In this document: piece after piece, positions 38,479 to 47,249 of the stretch
Layout: each line of letters begins with the position of its first letter
Position numbering within the stretch: position 1 is the stretch's first letter
Assembly (NCBI GenBank): GCA_036339585.1
Contig: JAYZAS010000018.1
Location: 105,375-169,374 of the forward strand
DNA from: Pseudomonadota bacterium
GTDB lineage: Bacteria > Pseudomonadota > Alphaproteobacteria > UBA8366
DNA: 64,000 bases
Direction: 5' to 3'
The notes under the pieces: model-generated
The model's database searches: none
What the model was told of the DNA's origin: nothing
The model's input: only the letters and a program-made list of their open reading frames with translations
Made by a program: the position numbers and the translations under genes

Positions 38479-41400
38479 ATGGTTAAGGAAGAGCCTGTTT
38501 CTCGTGCTTTGGAAAAGTTCTATGTGTTTACTTCGCACGAAGACCATAAAGTTACAGTAGCTGATGCTATTGCAAGCACTTCGGTGCGGGCTCCCTATAA
38601 AAGTTTCCTATTGGATGCCACCTACCAAAAAAGAGGCGCTGATTTAGTTCTCTCGGATGTGAATGGCACCCAACTGATAGTTAAAAATTATTTCGATGTA
38701 ACTGAAAAACCGGACCTAATCTCGCCTGATGGCAAACAGGCGGTGGGAGCCGAATTGGTAAAATCATTTATTTTACCCACGCCTTACACCCAATATGCCC
38801 AACTCGGAAATGCGGTTCCAGCAAGCTCGGCAGAGCCCATTGGCGTGGTTGCGGAACTAAAAGGAGTGGTTTTCGCGGTTCGCACCGATGGCACTAGAGT
38901 TAAGCTTAAAAAAGGAGACAATGTATTTCAAGGGGATGTAATAGAGACTGAAAAAGATAGCGCCGCCAATATGCTGCTGGCCGATAAAACAACTTTTGCA
39001 ATAGGTGATGAAGCTCGCCTGGCACTCGACGAAATGGTGTACAACCCCGCCACTAAGGAAGGCCAGTCCCAATTCTCTATCTTAAAAGGTGTTTTTGTAT
39101 TCGCATCTGGTGAAATTGCTAAAACAGATAATTCAAAAATGATAGTTACCACGCCAGTTGCTACCATTGGCATTCGCGGAACAGAAGTTTCAGGGGACAT
39201 TTCCGACGAGGGGGCCCAAATCACAGTTTTAGACGGTACTGTGACTGTATCTACCAACGCAGGCACTGCCACCCTAGGTTCTCAAGGTGAAACTACTTCA
39301 ATCTCTGATATCAATTCGGCTCCAAGTGCGATATTTACTTTAAATCCGGCCCAACTGCAAAAAGCCTATGGAAGTGTTGCAAGCGTTTCGAGCGGTACTA
39401 AGCTTGGAACCTCCGGGAACAATACAAATGAAGGTGCTGACGGAGAGAGTTCAAACAGTGAAACCGGCGATAGCTCTGGCAATGAGCGCAGCGAAGAGAG
39501 CTCTGAAGGCAGTGATGGCTCACAACCAGAGGGCGAAGGGACCAACGAAGAGCAGGGCGACGAAAGTCAAGAAGCGGAGGCAGAGGCAGAGGCAGAGGCA
39601 GAGGCAGAGGCAGAGGCAGAAACGGAACAACCTGACAAACAAGGTCCAGACGGAAATACCAAGCCCACACAACCTTCTCCCAGTAATCGCACACAGGGTG
39701 AACTAGGAAATATTAGCTCTGAACCTAAGGGAGGAAATTCAACAACCGCACCGCTGCCGCCAGAGCCTCCACCCCAACCACCGGCATCATCTTTACCAGA
39801 GGCATCACCCCCCCCTCGAACACCGCCGAAGTCATCGGACCCACCGGATGACGGAGATAGTGGAGATAGCGATACTGGACGCATAACGGTTACCCCAACG
39901 GGTGGTGGAACCTATGACTATACCACTAATTCTACCGGGGTAGATTTTACATCGTCCGATAATGAGATTTACACCGTCAAGACAGGGTCAGGTCAGGATG
40001 TTATCACAACGGGGGCAGGCAGTGATACTGTCGAGGGAGGATCAGGCAACGACACAATTACCACCGGAAATGGTAACGACACAATTTATGGCGGTAACGG
40101 CGTCGACAAAATCGATGCCGGCGGGGGTAATGACACCGTAAATTATTCTGCCGGAGACAGCTCCAATGGTAACACCGTCGATGGTGGCACAGGCACGGAT
40201 ACCCTGGTGATCGATGCAAACATAAATGCGGTTGATTTAGGCGAAGAAACTTTTGCCAGCGTTTACAAGAATTTTGAATGGGTTGAACTTAAGGGTTCTA
40301 ATCAGACATTAACCGTTGACGCCGCCGATATTACCGGTGACGTAATCGGAGGTTCGGTTCTAAAGGTTGATGCAACAAACAGGAAAACCTCTGGGCTTGA
40401 GATTGCATCGGTAGACTCATGGATTTCAACTGGCACAGCGAGCGGGTTCGAAACGCTCACAAGTAACTCTGCAACATTGGTTGTTGATACCGCCATCGAC
40501 ATTGATGACATTAAAACAACTCAGTATTCATTTGATGGTGGCGGCACCGATGACAGCTGGTTTACAGCTGCTAATTGGGACAATAATGTTGCACCGGAGA
40601 CGAGCGGGTCAACGATTGATATTCCTGATATCGCTAGCACAACTAACGTATTATTTGATGGTGGCGCCGGAAGTAACACAAGTTCCGTCACTGTATCGGC
40701 TATTAGCGGAAGCGAGGGGCTTTCATTAACTGGTGGACAACTACTTATAGATAGTAATTCAACACTAAGCGGCACTATTTCTATCAACGGTGGCCAGCTT
40801 GGTCCAAATAGCGGAGATACGCTAACACTTACCGGTCCTGTAGCGCTTACCCAGGGAACCCTCGGCCATCAGGGCACAGTAACGCTTAGCAACACCTTGT
40901 CATTAAGTGCAAACGCAGATGCGACTATCGTGGGTGCTGAGTTCAATTCCTCTGGAGCCATTTCGTTGGTTAATTCAGCGACGTTGGACATTCGTTCAGA
41001 CACTTTCACCAACACCGGAATTTTTGATATTACAGGCAGCACTCTGACAATTAATGACAGCGCGGGCACCCTCACAAACAACACCACAATTAACTTTAAT
41101 TCCGATAACGATAACAGCTCCGTTTTCAATGGAGCCCTTATAAATTCGGTCAGTCAAACCATCACCGTTTCCGATGATACGACTTTTAACCTTTATGGCA
41201 CCGATAATACAAACAACGGAACCATGATTTTTAATACAAATAACAGTACCATTGAGCTAAATGGAGGTGATTTCACTAATAACGGGAGCATAGAGATAGA
41301 TGGGATCACCTTGATGGTACAAAGTGACACTGCAGGAGCGACTTTTACCAATTCATCGGGCCAAACTATCAGTGGTACAGGAACTCTCAATACTACCGAT

Positions 41401-42285
41401 ACGGATGTTACGTTAGAAAACAATGGTGTAATTAGCGCGGGACAATCACCAGGCATACTTACATTTGCTGGAAACTTTACAAACGGTGAAAGGGCAATTT
41501 CTCATGTTGAAATTGGCGGCACTGAACCTGGTTCTGAACATGACAAAGTCGTCGTAAATGGTGATCTGCACTTGGATGGCACTTTACAGGTTTTAGAATA
41601 TGGCGGCTTCAAAGTTGGCGTTGGCGATAGTTTTAATATCTTCGAGGCCAATAATATAAGCGGCAGCTTCAGTAAGGTAGTGGGTTTTAATCTCAGCGAT
41701 GACGTCATACTAGATATGGATCAGAATGATAACTCTGTGCTGCTTCGTGGAAAGGCCGTAACCCTTCACGGAACTTCAGACAATGATAATTTGATTGGCT
41801 CCGAGAAGGAAGATGTCATTAAGGGCGGCGCTGGCCGAGACACGATTATCAGCAATGGTGGCGAGGATATTATGTTTGGAGAAGCCGGCAACGATGCGTT
41901 TGAACTTCAGGAGCTAGGTTTTTCCAGAATTGACGGCGGTACTGGCACTGACACGCTTTATTTTACTGGAGAGACTCAAATATTTAATCTAACTAATTTG
42001 CGTAGTGACCAAATTCAGAATATTGAGCATATCGATCTCAGTGCACTTGACTCAGCAACACTTACGCTCAGCGACGATAACTTAAGTGGGCTCTTCGGAG
42101 ACATGAACGACCTCACTGGCAAAGAAAATTCATTGGTGATTAGCGGACAAAAGGGGCACCACGTCGAAATAGCTGGCGACTGGAGTAATACGGGGACTAC
42201 GTCCATTAATGGAAGTAGTTATTCAATATATCAGAACGATACCGACGTCGAGGTAGCGATCGCACAAGATGTTAGCTTCGCTTAA
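38479..42285 (+). CDS. Large FecR-domain / RTX-repeat secreted protein
   Basis: A 1268-residue protein without a Sec signal peptide. Residues about 1-115 form an N-terminal domain like those before large RTX adhesins. About 125-270 resemble FecR (GVVAELKGVVFAVRTDGTRVKLKKGD, then TPVATIGIRGTEVS). A low-complexity acidic part with an EA hexad repeat (about 314-388) and a Pro-rich part (about 421-457) follow. A first block of RTX nonapeptides (GGSGNDTIT type, about 515-560) precedes a long beta-rich region with autotransporter-like repeats, and a second RTX block lies at about 1098-1141. The calcium-binding repeats and lack of a signal peptide suggest type I secretion, but no T1SS genes are in the window. 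Role inferred: surface adhesin or matrix protein. Confidence 0.8.
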   Translation: MVKEEPVSRALEKFYVFTSHEDHKVTVADAIASTSVRAPYKSFLLDATYQKRGADLVLSDVNGTQLIVKNYFDVTEKPDLISPDGKQAVGAELVKSFILPTPYTQYAQLGNAVPASSAEPIGVVAELKGVVFAVRTDGTRVKLKKGDNVFQGDVIETEKDSAANMLLADKTTFAIGDEARLALDEMVYNPATKEGQSQFSILKGVFVFASGEIAKTDNSKMIVTTPVATIGIRGTEVSGDISDEGAQITVLDGTVTVSTNAGTATLGSQGETTSISDINSAPSAIFTLNPAQLQKAYGSVASVSSGTKLGTSGNNTNEGADGESSNSETGDSSGNERSEESSEGSDGSQPEGEGTNEEQGDESQEAEAEAEAEAEAEAEAETEQPDKQGPDGNTKPTQPSPSNRTQGELGNISSEPKGGNSTTAPLPPEPPPQPPASSLPEASPPPRTPPKSSDPPDDGDSGDSDTGRITVTPTGGGTYDYTTNSTGVDFTSSDNEIYTVKTGSGQDVITTGAGSDTVEGGSGNDTITTGNGNDTIYGGNGVDKIDAGGGNDTVNYSAGDSSNGNTVDGGTGTDTLVIDANINAVDLGEETFASVYKNFEWVELKGSNQTLTVDAADITGDVIGGSVLKVDATNRKTSGLEIASVDSWISTGTASGFETLTSNSATLVVDTAIDIDDIKTTQYSFDGGGTDDSWFTAANWDNNVAPETSGSTIDIPDIASTTNVLFDGGAGSNTSSVTVSAISGSEGLSLTGGQLLIDSNSTLSGTISINGGQLGPNSGDTLTLTGPVALTQGTLGHQGTVTLSNTLSLSANADATIVGAEFNSSGAISLVNSATLDIRSDTFTNTGIFDITGSTLTINDSAGTLTNNTTINFNSDNDNSSVFNGALINSVSQTITVSDDTTFNLYGTDNTNNGTMIFNTNNSTIELNGGDFTNNGSIEIDGITLMVQSDTAGATFTNSSGQTISGTGTLNTTDTDVTLENNGVISAGQSPGILTFAGNFTNGERAISHVEIGGTEPGSEHDKVVVNGDLHLDGTLQVLEYGGFKVGVGDSFNIFEANNISGSFSKVVGFNLSDDVILDMDQNDNSVLLRGKAVTLHGTSDNDNLIGSEKEDVIKGGAGRDTIISNGGEDIMFGEAGNDAFELQELGFSRIDGGTGTDTLYFTGETQIFNLTNLRSDQIQNIEHIDLSALDSATLTLSDDNLSGLFGDMNDLTGKENSLVISGQKGHHVEIAGDWSNTGTTSINGSSYSIYQNDTDVEVAIAQDVSFA
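39577..39618 (+). repeat. Hexanucleotide tandem repeat GAGGCA x7 inside the RTX gene
   Basis: Seven perfect copies of GAGGCA encode an alternating Glu-Ala run. Unit length is a multiple of three, so gain or loss of copies would alter the length of the acidic linker without a frameshift. The array ends at 39618, where the sequence changes to GAAACGGAA. Confidence 0.85.
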
Positions 42286-42330
42286 ACTCGACGACGATAC
42301 AACAACAATAAACACACAGGGATCTGAGAT

Positions 42331-43833
42331 TTAATGGTCGTGGTGCCCTTTAGATCCCGCTCCAAACGCCCAATCGAGACCAAACCAGAATGCGTGAGCT
42401 GATGGATCATCTTTAGTGTCAACCTCATTCAGATGGTCTGCTTTATCGTAATTGTATTGCAGACGGAGGTTGCCGTTGGGCGCAAATCGCCAACCAACGA
42501 TTGGAGAAAACCGTTGGCGTTGATCTAAGTCAGAATTGCTATCTCTTGTATCTTCATCACCACTGCCGGTTGCACGTTCGTAGCGGAAGCCAGCCCAATA
42601 CGCATTATTAAACTCTAATGCTATCTGACTGTAGAATCCATGATCAATCAAATTATCAGCTTCAAACCCACCTGCCTCGTCAAACGCTGCTTGAAAACGT
42701 CGGTACATCAGTTCATTCGTCCAACGTAGATCCCACTTTTTTGCTAGGGCATGTTTTACCGTTAAGTCCATTCCATAAATCTGTGTATTTGCGGACTGCC
42801 CAGTTGTATTCGGGCCATAAACACCCGAAAAGCCTGCCCGTACTTTAGTCTTACCGAAATCAAATCTATTGTCCCACCGAGTTAAATAAACGAGGTCATC
42901 GAGTCCGTTAACATTACCTTTATTCCGTGTCCGATCACTTAATGTTTCGTCATTATTGAGAAAACTTTTCATTGTTTCTCCGGTTGGATTTTGAGCTCCA
43001 ACATGGAAGTGCGCCTTCCATAGGCCAACCTTTGGCGTTTCCCAGCCGACCCTCATGCCAGTTTGCCGCATACCATCAGGGCCAAACATCCTTGATATGA
43101 TTACAGGTTGATCAATCCATTCCCAATCATGGAGATGTTTAGGGTTGTGCACACCAAATTCCGTAAACATGTGGCCCGCTTCAATGTCGAGACCAAAAGG
43201 TAAACTGTTTGTGCGCATAAAGGCTTCTTCCAAGTCAACAACTGTCGCACCGGTCAGCTGATTGATATGAAAAGCGATATGAAGTTCAGCATCGAATGCG
43301 CGTTCAACACTTCCCATCATCGCAAAATCTGCGGCTTGTAATCGGAAGCCAGATGCTTTCGGATCGTGACCACCCGCAGTCAAGTTCTGCGAAACTGCGC
43401 TTGGTTCAGAACTATAACCGCCAGCCATATTGACGCTCAGCCCGAGATAATCCAGTGCCACTTTCCGGCCTTGAACAACTGTTGAGGCAAGAGATTCGTC
43501 ATGGCTATCATGAGGGTCTGAGTGACTACCATGGTGGTCCGAATGCCCACTGTGGTCCGAGTGCCCACTGTGGTCCGAATGCCCACGGTGTCCTTCATTC
43601 TTTTTAATAGCTCGCTTCTTTCCAAGCGCGCGTTTCAGACGGGCGATCTCTTTGTCTTTGGCAACATCTCTATCAAGCAGGTCTTTTAAAGTTTCCTCGA
43701 GTAATTGCATCCGCTTTTCCATAGATGCTTGTGCAAAGCCGTTAGATGGATATATCGACACTAATATCGATGCTGTGCAACAAGCCGCTGCAAATCCCCG
43801 AAGCTTTTTTCTAATATTATGATATAACATCAC
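42331..43833 (-). CDS. Outer-membrane porin-like protein with histidine-rich segment, zinc locus
   Basis: A 500-residue exported protein. A signal peptide ends near residue 34-36 (GFAQA), a coiled-coil region (about 38-72) follows as in trimeric or peptidoglycan-associated porins, and then comes a His/Ser/Asp-rich tract (about 82-111) of HSDHSG units. The remainder is beta-rich with alternating aromatic residues and ends in AFGAGSKGHHDH, rather than the terminal aromatic residue usual for porins. It lies 45 bp after znuA on the same strand, so it probably shares znuA's zinc control. I infer an outer-membrane zinc uptake role; homologues may be annotated only as hypothetical. Confidence 0.65.
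   Translation of the reverse strand: MMLYHNIRKKLRGFAAACCTASILVSIYPSNGFAQASMEKRMQLLEETLKDLLDRDVAKDKEIARLKRALGKKRAIKKNEGHRGHSDHSGHSDHSGHSDHHGSHSDPHDSHDESLASTVVQGRKVALDYLGLSVNMAGGYSSEPSAVSQNLTAGGHDPKASGFRLQAADFAMMGSVERAFDAELHIAFHINQLTGATVVDLEEAFMRTNSLPFGLDIEAGHMFTEFGVHNPKHLHDWEWIDQPVIISRMFGPDGMRQTGMRVGWETPKVGLWKAHFHVGAQNPTGETMKSFLNNDETLSDRTRNKGNVNGLDDLVYLTRWDNRFDFGKTKVRAGFSGVYGPNTTGQSANTQIYGMDLTVKHALAKKWDLRWTNELMYRRFQAAFDEAGGFEADNLIDHGFYSQIALEFNNAYWAGFRYERATGSGDEDTRDSNSDLDQRQRFSPIVGWRFAPNGNLRLQYNYDKADHLNEVDTKDDPSAHAFWFGLDWAFGAGSKGHHDH
43535..43588 (-). repeat. 18-bp tandem repeat x3 in the His-rich part of the porin-like gene
   Basis: Three near-identical 18-bp units (plus-strand TGGTCCGAATGCCCACTG type) encode repeated HSDHSG on the minus strand. 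The second unit differs by one base and the third at its last base(s). The repeat sets the number of histidines in the predicted metal-binding tract. Confidence 0.8.
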
Positions 43834-43878
43834 ATTTTCCTAAACAGTTTTGAAAGTTTTCAGTTAAAGTTGGAACCA

Positions 43879-44811
43879 TTAATTCTTCAAACAGTCGCTG
43901 AGATTCTTGGCAGCACTGCGCATTAATTGACTGTAACCAGTTGGGCCGGGCGTAATGTCACTGCCCAGCGGGTCCAGTATCCCGATTTTTGCCGGCGTGC
44001 CACGCACAACAGACACAGCTAATCGACCATCGAATTGAGGCTCCCGGAAGACACAGTTTACACCCGCCTGGAGAATTTTTTTACGAACTTCAAACAGTCG
44101 TTTCGCACTTGGAGGATGCCCTGAGTGCACCATTAAAGCCCCCGCACCATTCAAACCAAACCGTTTTTCAAAGTACTGAAATGCGTCATGAAAAACGATA
44201 AACGGCTTATTCTTGACCGGCGCTAAAGTGCGCAGCATCTCACCTTCGAGCTTTTTTAATTGAGCGAGTAACTTTTTGCCGTTTGCCCTATAAAGTGCTT
44301 GGTTTTTTTTATCTGTCTCAATAAGTGCTGCAACCATTGCCTGAACCATTAAGCGGGCGTTTGCTGGATCCAACCAAATATGCAGATCCTTGGTGCTGTC
44401 TGCATGTTCTCCATGCCCATGGTGATCATGGTGGTCATGTCCATCATCGCTTCCCCATACACCACCACTCCGTGCCTTTAAAATCTGCAACCCAGCTGAT
44501 TTGGTGAGCGCCAAAGCGCTTGTGCCCTTACTAGAAATGATTTTTGACAACCTACCTTCGATACCGTGACCAATCCAAAAAACTAGGTCTGCGTCCGCAA
44601 TGCCCTTGCGTTGGGAGGGTTTTAAGGCAAATCGGTGTGGAGAAATATTACTTGGTATCAGTAAGGTTGGTTTGCCTACACCTTCCATCAATGACGATGC
44701 TAGCGAATGAACTGGCATAATAGATGCTACCACTTTAGGTGCAGCGGTTGCTGGTAAAGCTGCACTTGCTATTACAAAAATCATGACAGCAGTTAAACGA
44801 ACTAAGCGCAT
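43879..44811 (-). CDS. znuA: Zinc ABC transporter substrate-binding protein ZnuA
   Basis: A 310-residue cluster A-I metal-binding protein. A signal peptide covers about residues 1-24. Zinc-ligand histidines are seen in SPH (59), DLHIW (144) and MVHSGHPPS later, and a His/Asp-rich loop (GHDHHDHHGHGEH, about 124-136) typical of ZnuA lies between them. It delivers zinc in the periplasm to ZnuBC, encoded divergently. ATG 44811 is chosen because the signal peptide begins there; the frame is open another 76 codons upstream, across the zur promoter. The porin-like gene follows. Confidence 0.93.
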   Translation of the reverse strand: MRLVRLTAVMIFVIASAALPATAAPKVVASIMPVHSLASSLMEGVGKPTLLIPSNISPHRFALKPSQRKGIADADLVFWIGHGIEGRLSKIISSKGTSALALTKSAGLQILKARSGGVWGSDDGHDHHDHHGHGEHADSTKDLHIWLDPANARLMVQAMVAALIETDKKNQALYRANGKKLLAQLKKLEGEMLRTLAPVKNKPFIVFHDAFQYFEKRFGLNGAGALMVHSGHPPSAKRLFEVRKKILQAGVNCVFREPQFDGRLAVSVVRGTPAKIGILDPLGSDITPGPTGYSQLMRSAAKNLSDCLKN

Positions 44812-44837
44812 CTTTTGAACCCCGAAAGAATTTTTTA

Positions 44838-44854
44838 ATGTTACTTTATAACGT
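44838..44854. promoter_or_regulatory. Zur-box-like palindrome between znuA and zur
   Basis: ATGTTACTTTATAACGT is an imperfect palindrome close to the alphaproteobacterial Zur operator ATGTTATANTATAACAT (about 13 of 16 defined positions agree by eye). It lies 27 bp from the znuA start and 69 bp from the zur start, so one site could control both operons. A second inverted repeat, TTACTTTATA 44841-44850 and TATAAAGTAA 44864-44873, overlaps it. Confidence 0.7.
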
Positions 44855-44922
44855 TCGGTATAATATAAAGTAATTGTAGTCAAGTCGATTTCTAGTAGAT
44901 TGCGATAGAAAGAGGTTATTAC

Positions 44923-45411
44923 ATGGCGACACATAACATTTTCCCTCCTCCCCACCACAATCATAGGGACTGCATCAATACAGCGCTGACGCATGCTGAA
45001 AAGGTTTGCGCAGAACACGGTGTAAGACTTACTGCTCAAAGGCGGCGCGTGCTGGAACTAGTCTGGGGCAGTCACAGACCCGTAGGAGCATACGAGCTCC
45101 TTGAGTTGTTGCACAAACAAGATGGAAAACGGCTAGCGCCAATGACAGTGTATCGAGCGCTTGATTTTTTAATTGAACAAGGTCTTGTTCATCGCCTCGC
45201 GAGGCTTAATGCATACATAGGATCTACTGCGTCAAATAATAATCACAACTCTTACTTTTTTGTTTGCGACGATTGTGGGCAAGCTGCTGAGGTAATAGAT
45301 GATGATGTGAAGAAGGTAATTTCTGAAAAGGCAAACCTAATGGGCTTTACAGTCAAACTCAATACAGTCGAGGTGAGTGGATGCTGTTCACAATGTCAGG
45401 ATAGTGCATGA
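44923..45411 (+). CDS. zur: Fur-family zinc uptake regulator Zur
   Basis: A 162-residue Fur-family repressor. The N-terminal winged helix (HGVRLTAQRRRVLELVWGSHRPVGAYELLELL, then PMTVYRALDFLIEQGLVHRL) is followed by a metal domain with two Cys pairs, CDDC and CSQC. Its place beside znu genes and its His-rich start point to Zur rather than Fur. With zinc bound it should repress the divergent znuA operon and its own operon. It overlaps znuC by four bases. Confidence 0.93.
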   Translation: MATHNIFPPPHHNHRDCINTALTHAEKVCAEHGVRLTAQRRRVLELVWGSHRPVGAYELLELLHKQDGKRLAPMTVYRALDFLIEQGLVHRLARLNAYIGSTASNNNHNSYFFVCDDCGQAAEVIDDDVKKVISEKANLMGFTVKLNTVEVSGCCSQCQDSA

Positions 45412-46178
45412 ACCAAAGTTCGGACTCCTTGATAACGGCGGAAAACATAAGTCTGAAGTTGGGGCAACAGGCTGGGTTAGAAAATGTATCGGTTGCAATT
45501 AGAACTGAAGAAATCGTTACGTTAATAGGGCCGAATGGCGCAGGAAAAACAACGTTAGTCCATATTTTACTGGGTATTATTAAACCTGATACTGGCAAAA
45601 TTAAACGAAAGGAAAATTTAAGGGTCGGGTATGTCCCACAGAAACTTGCCACTAACCCTAACATGCCAATGACAGTGACCCGTTTTTTGAAAATGACGAT
45701 GGCTCTTAGTGATGAGAAGATAAACTCTGCTTTAATTGAGGTAGGAGCGTCTAAAGTCCGCGATACCCTTGTAGCAAATTTATCCGGCGGAGAATTACAG
45801 CGTATCCATATAGCGCGGGCACTCCTTCGTGATCCCGACCTGCTGATCCTCGATGAGCCTACCCAAAACGTTGATTATTCGGGGCAAGCAGAGCTCTATG
45901 CCCTCATCAGCAAAATTCGAAATGAAAGAAAATGCGGCATATTATTAATATCTCATGACCTTCATTTAGTTATGTCCAAGACAGATCACGTGCTTTGCCT
46001 TAACAAACATGTCTGCTGCGAAGGCCAGCCGGAGGCGGTCAGTAGACATCCAGAATACCAAGCACTGTTTGGTCCAAACGTGGCCGAAGGTTTAGCAGTT
46101 TATAGCCATCAACATGACCATCAACACAATTTTCTAAAAAAAGCTGAACACGTCCAATCGCGACAATCAAATGATTGA
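45408..46178 (+). CDS. znuC: Zinc ABC transporter ATP-binding protein ZnuC
   Basis: A 256-residue ABC ATPase. Walker A GPNGAGKTT is at residues 41-49, with the signature LSGGELQR and Walker B LLILDEP further on. The C-terminal tail has a short His-rich stretch (YSHQHDHQHN), usual for ZnuC. It powers zinc import through ZnuB. The start overlaps the zur stop (ATGA), and the end overlaps znuB by eight bases. Confidence 0.94.
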   Translation: MNQSSDSLITAENISLKLGQQAGLENVSVAIRTEEIVTLIGPNGAGKTTLVHILLGIIKPDTGKIKRKENLRVGYVPQKLATNPNMPMTVTRFLKMTMALSDEKINSALIEVGASKVRDTLVANLSGGELQRIHIARALLRDPDLLILDEPTQNVDYSGQAELYALISKIRNERKCGILLISHDLHLVMSKTDHVLCLNKHVCCEGQPEAVSRHPEYQALFGPNVAEGLAVYSHQHDHQHNFLKKAEHVQSRQSND

Positions 46179-46968
46179 TGAATTTCTCATAACCGGCCTA
46201 ATGGCCGGTATTGGCATAGCACTCATTAGCGGACCTTTAGGTTGTTTTGTAGTCTGGCGACAAATGGCTTATTTTGGAGACTCTCTGGCCCATTCCGCTT
46301 TTCTTGGGATCGGCCTCGGCTTTCTGTTGGGTATTAACCTAACACTAGGCAACATAATAGCGTGTATTTTATTCTCTTTAGTCACCGTATTTTTGCAAGA
46401 ACGCAGAGGCATACATTTAACATCCGACACGTTACTTGGTATACTCTCTCATACCGCATTATCTCTTGGCTTGGTAGTGCTCGCGTTGCTTCAAAATGTA
46501 CAAATTGATTTATTGGCTTACCTCTTCGGTGATGTGCTGTCAGTAAGCAAGTTCGATTTAATCACGGTTTATGTCGGTGTCATTGTCGTCCTCGTCGTAC
46601 TCGCCTCAATCTGGCGACCACTAATTTCGCTTTCCCTTCACGAAGAGTTGGCCCGTGCGGAAGGTACGCCAGTTATGGCTGCTCGCCTCACCTTTACACT
46701 CCTTCTCGCAATTACAATTGCAATAGGAATGAAAATAATAGGCATATTGCTGATAACATCATTACTCATTATTCCCGCGGCTACAGCACGTCGGTTTGCG
46801 CGCACACCCGAACAAATGGCAGTGATAGCAGCAATTATTGGTTCATTGTCGGTAGTATCGGGCCTTTTCGGTTCTTTGCCACTTGATACTCCAACGGGCC
46901 CAACAATCGTAGTTGCGGCATTCTGTATTTTTCTCATTACCCAATTGTGGCAGCCAAATCCTAAGTAA
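46171..46968 (+). CDS. znuB: Zinc ABC transporter permease ZnuB
   Basis: A 265-residue membrane protein of the ABC-3 family with about eight helices. Characteristic parts are GPLGCFVVWRQMAYFGDSLAHSAFLGIGLG, the cytoplasmic coupling region EELARAEGTPV, and IIGILLITSLLIIPAATARRFA. It is the last gene of zur-znuC-znuB and overlaps znuC by eight bases. Confidence 0.94.
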   Translation: MIDEFLITGLMAGIGIALISGPLGCFVVWRQMAYFGDSLAHSAFLGIGLGFLLGINLTLGNIIACILFSLVTVFLQERRGIHLTSDTLLGILSHTALSLGLVVLALLQNVQIDLLAYLFGDVLSVSKFDLITVYVGVIVVLVVLASIWRPLISLSLHEELARAEGTPVMAARLTFTLLLAITIAIGMKIIGILLITSLLIIPAATARRFARTPEQMAVIAAIIGSLSVVSGLFGSLPLDTPTGPTIVVAAFCIFLITQLWQPNPK

Positions 46969-47249
46969 TATATAATTTTAGTCTGATCCAATAATCTATT
47001 GATCTCTTTACAAAGCTCCAATCATGAATAGTTTGAAATCAATATACCTTTGATTCCTGGCATCAACCTCATACCTTGATTAGGCATAACAGGATAGAGA
47101 ACCCATACTTACAGCAGCATGTAAACGTGCGCTAATTCACTTAGACAAATATGAGAATATTGAGCCAAAATGTTCAGAAACTACCTTTGTGTTTGCCAAA
47201 ATAAGAAATACATTTCGAAAAGCTGACAAGAAATTAAGGAGGATAGAAG

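Noticed and set aside
39398..39884. Ser/Gly- and Leu/Pro-rich minus-strand frames inside the RTX gene
   Set aside because: They are antisense shadows of the acidic and Pro-rich tracts, which leave the opposite strand free of stops.
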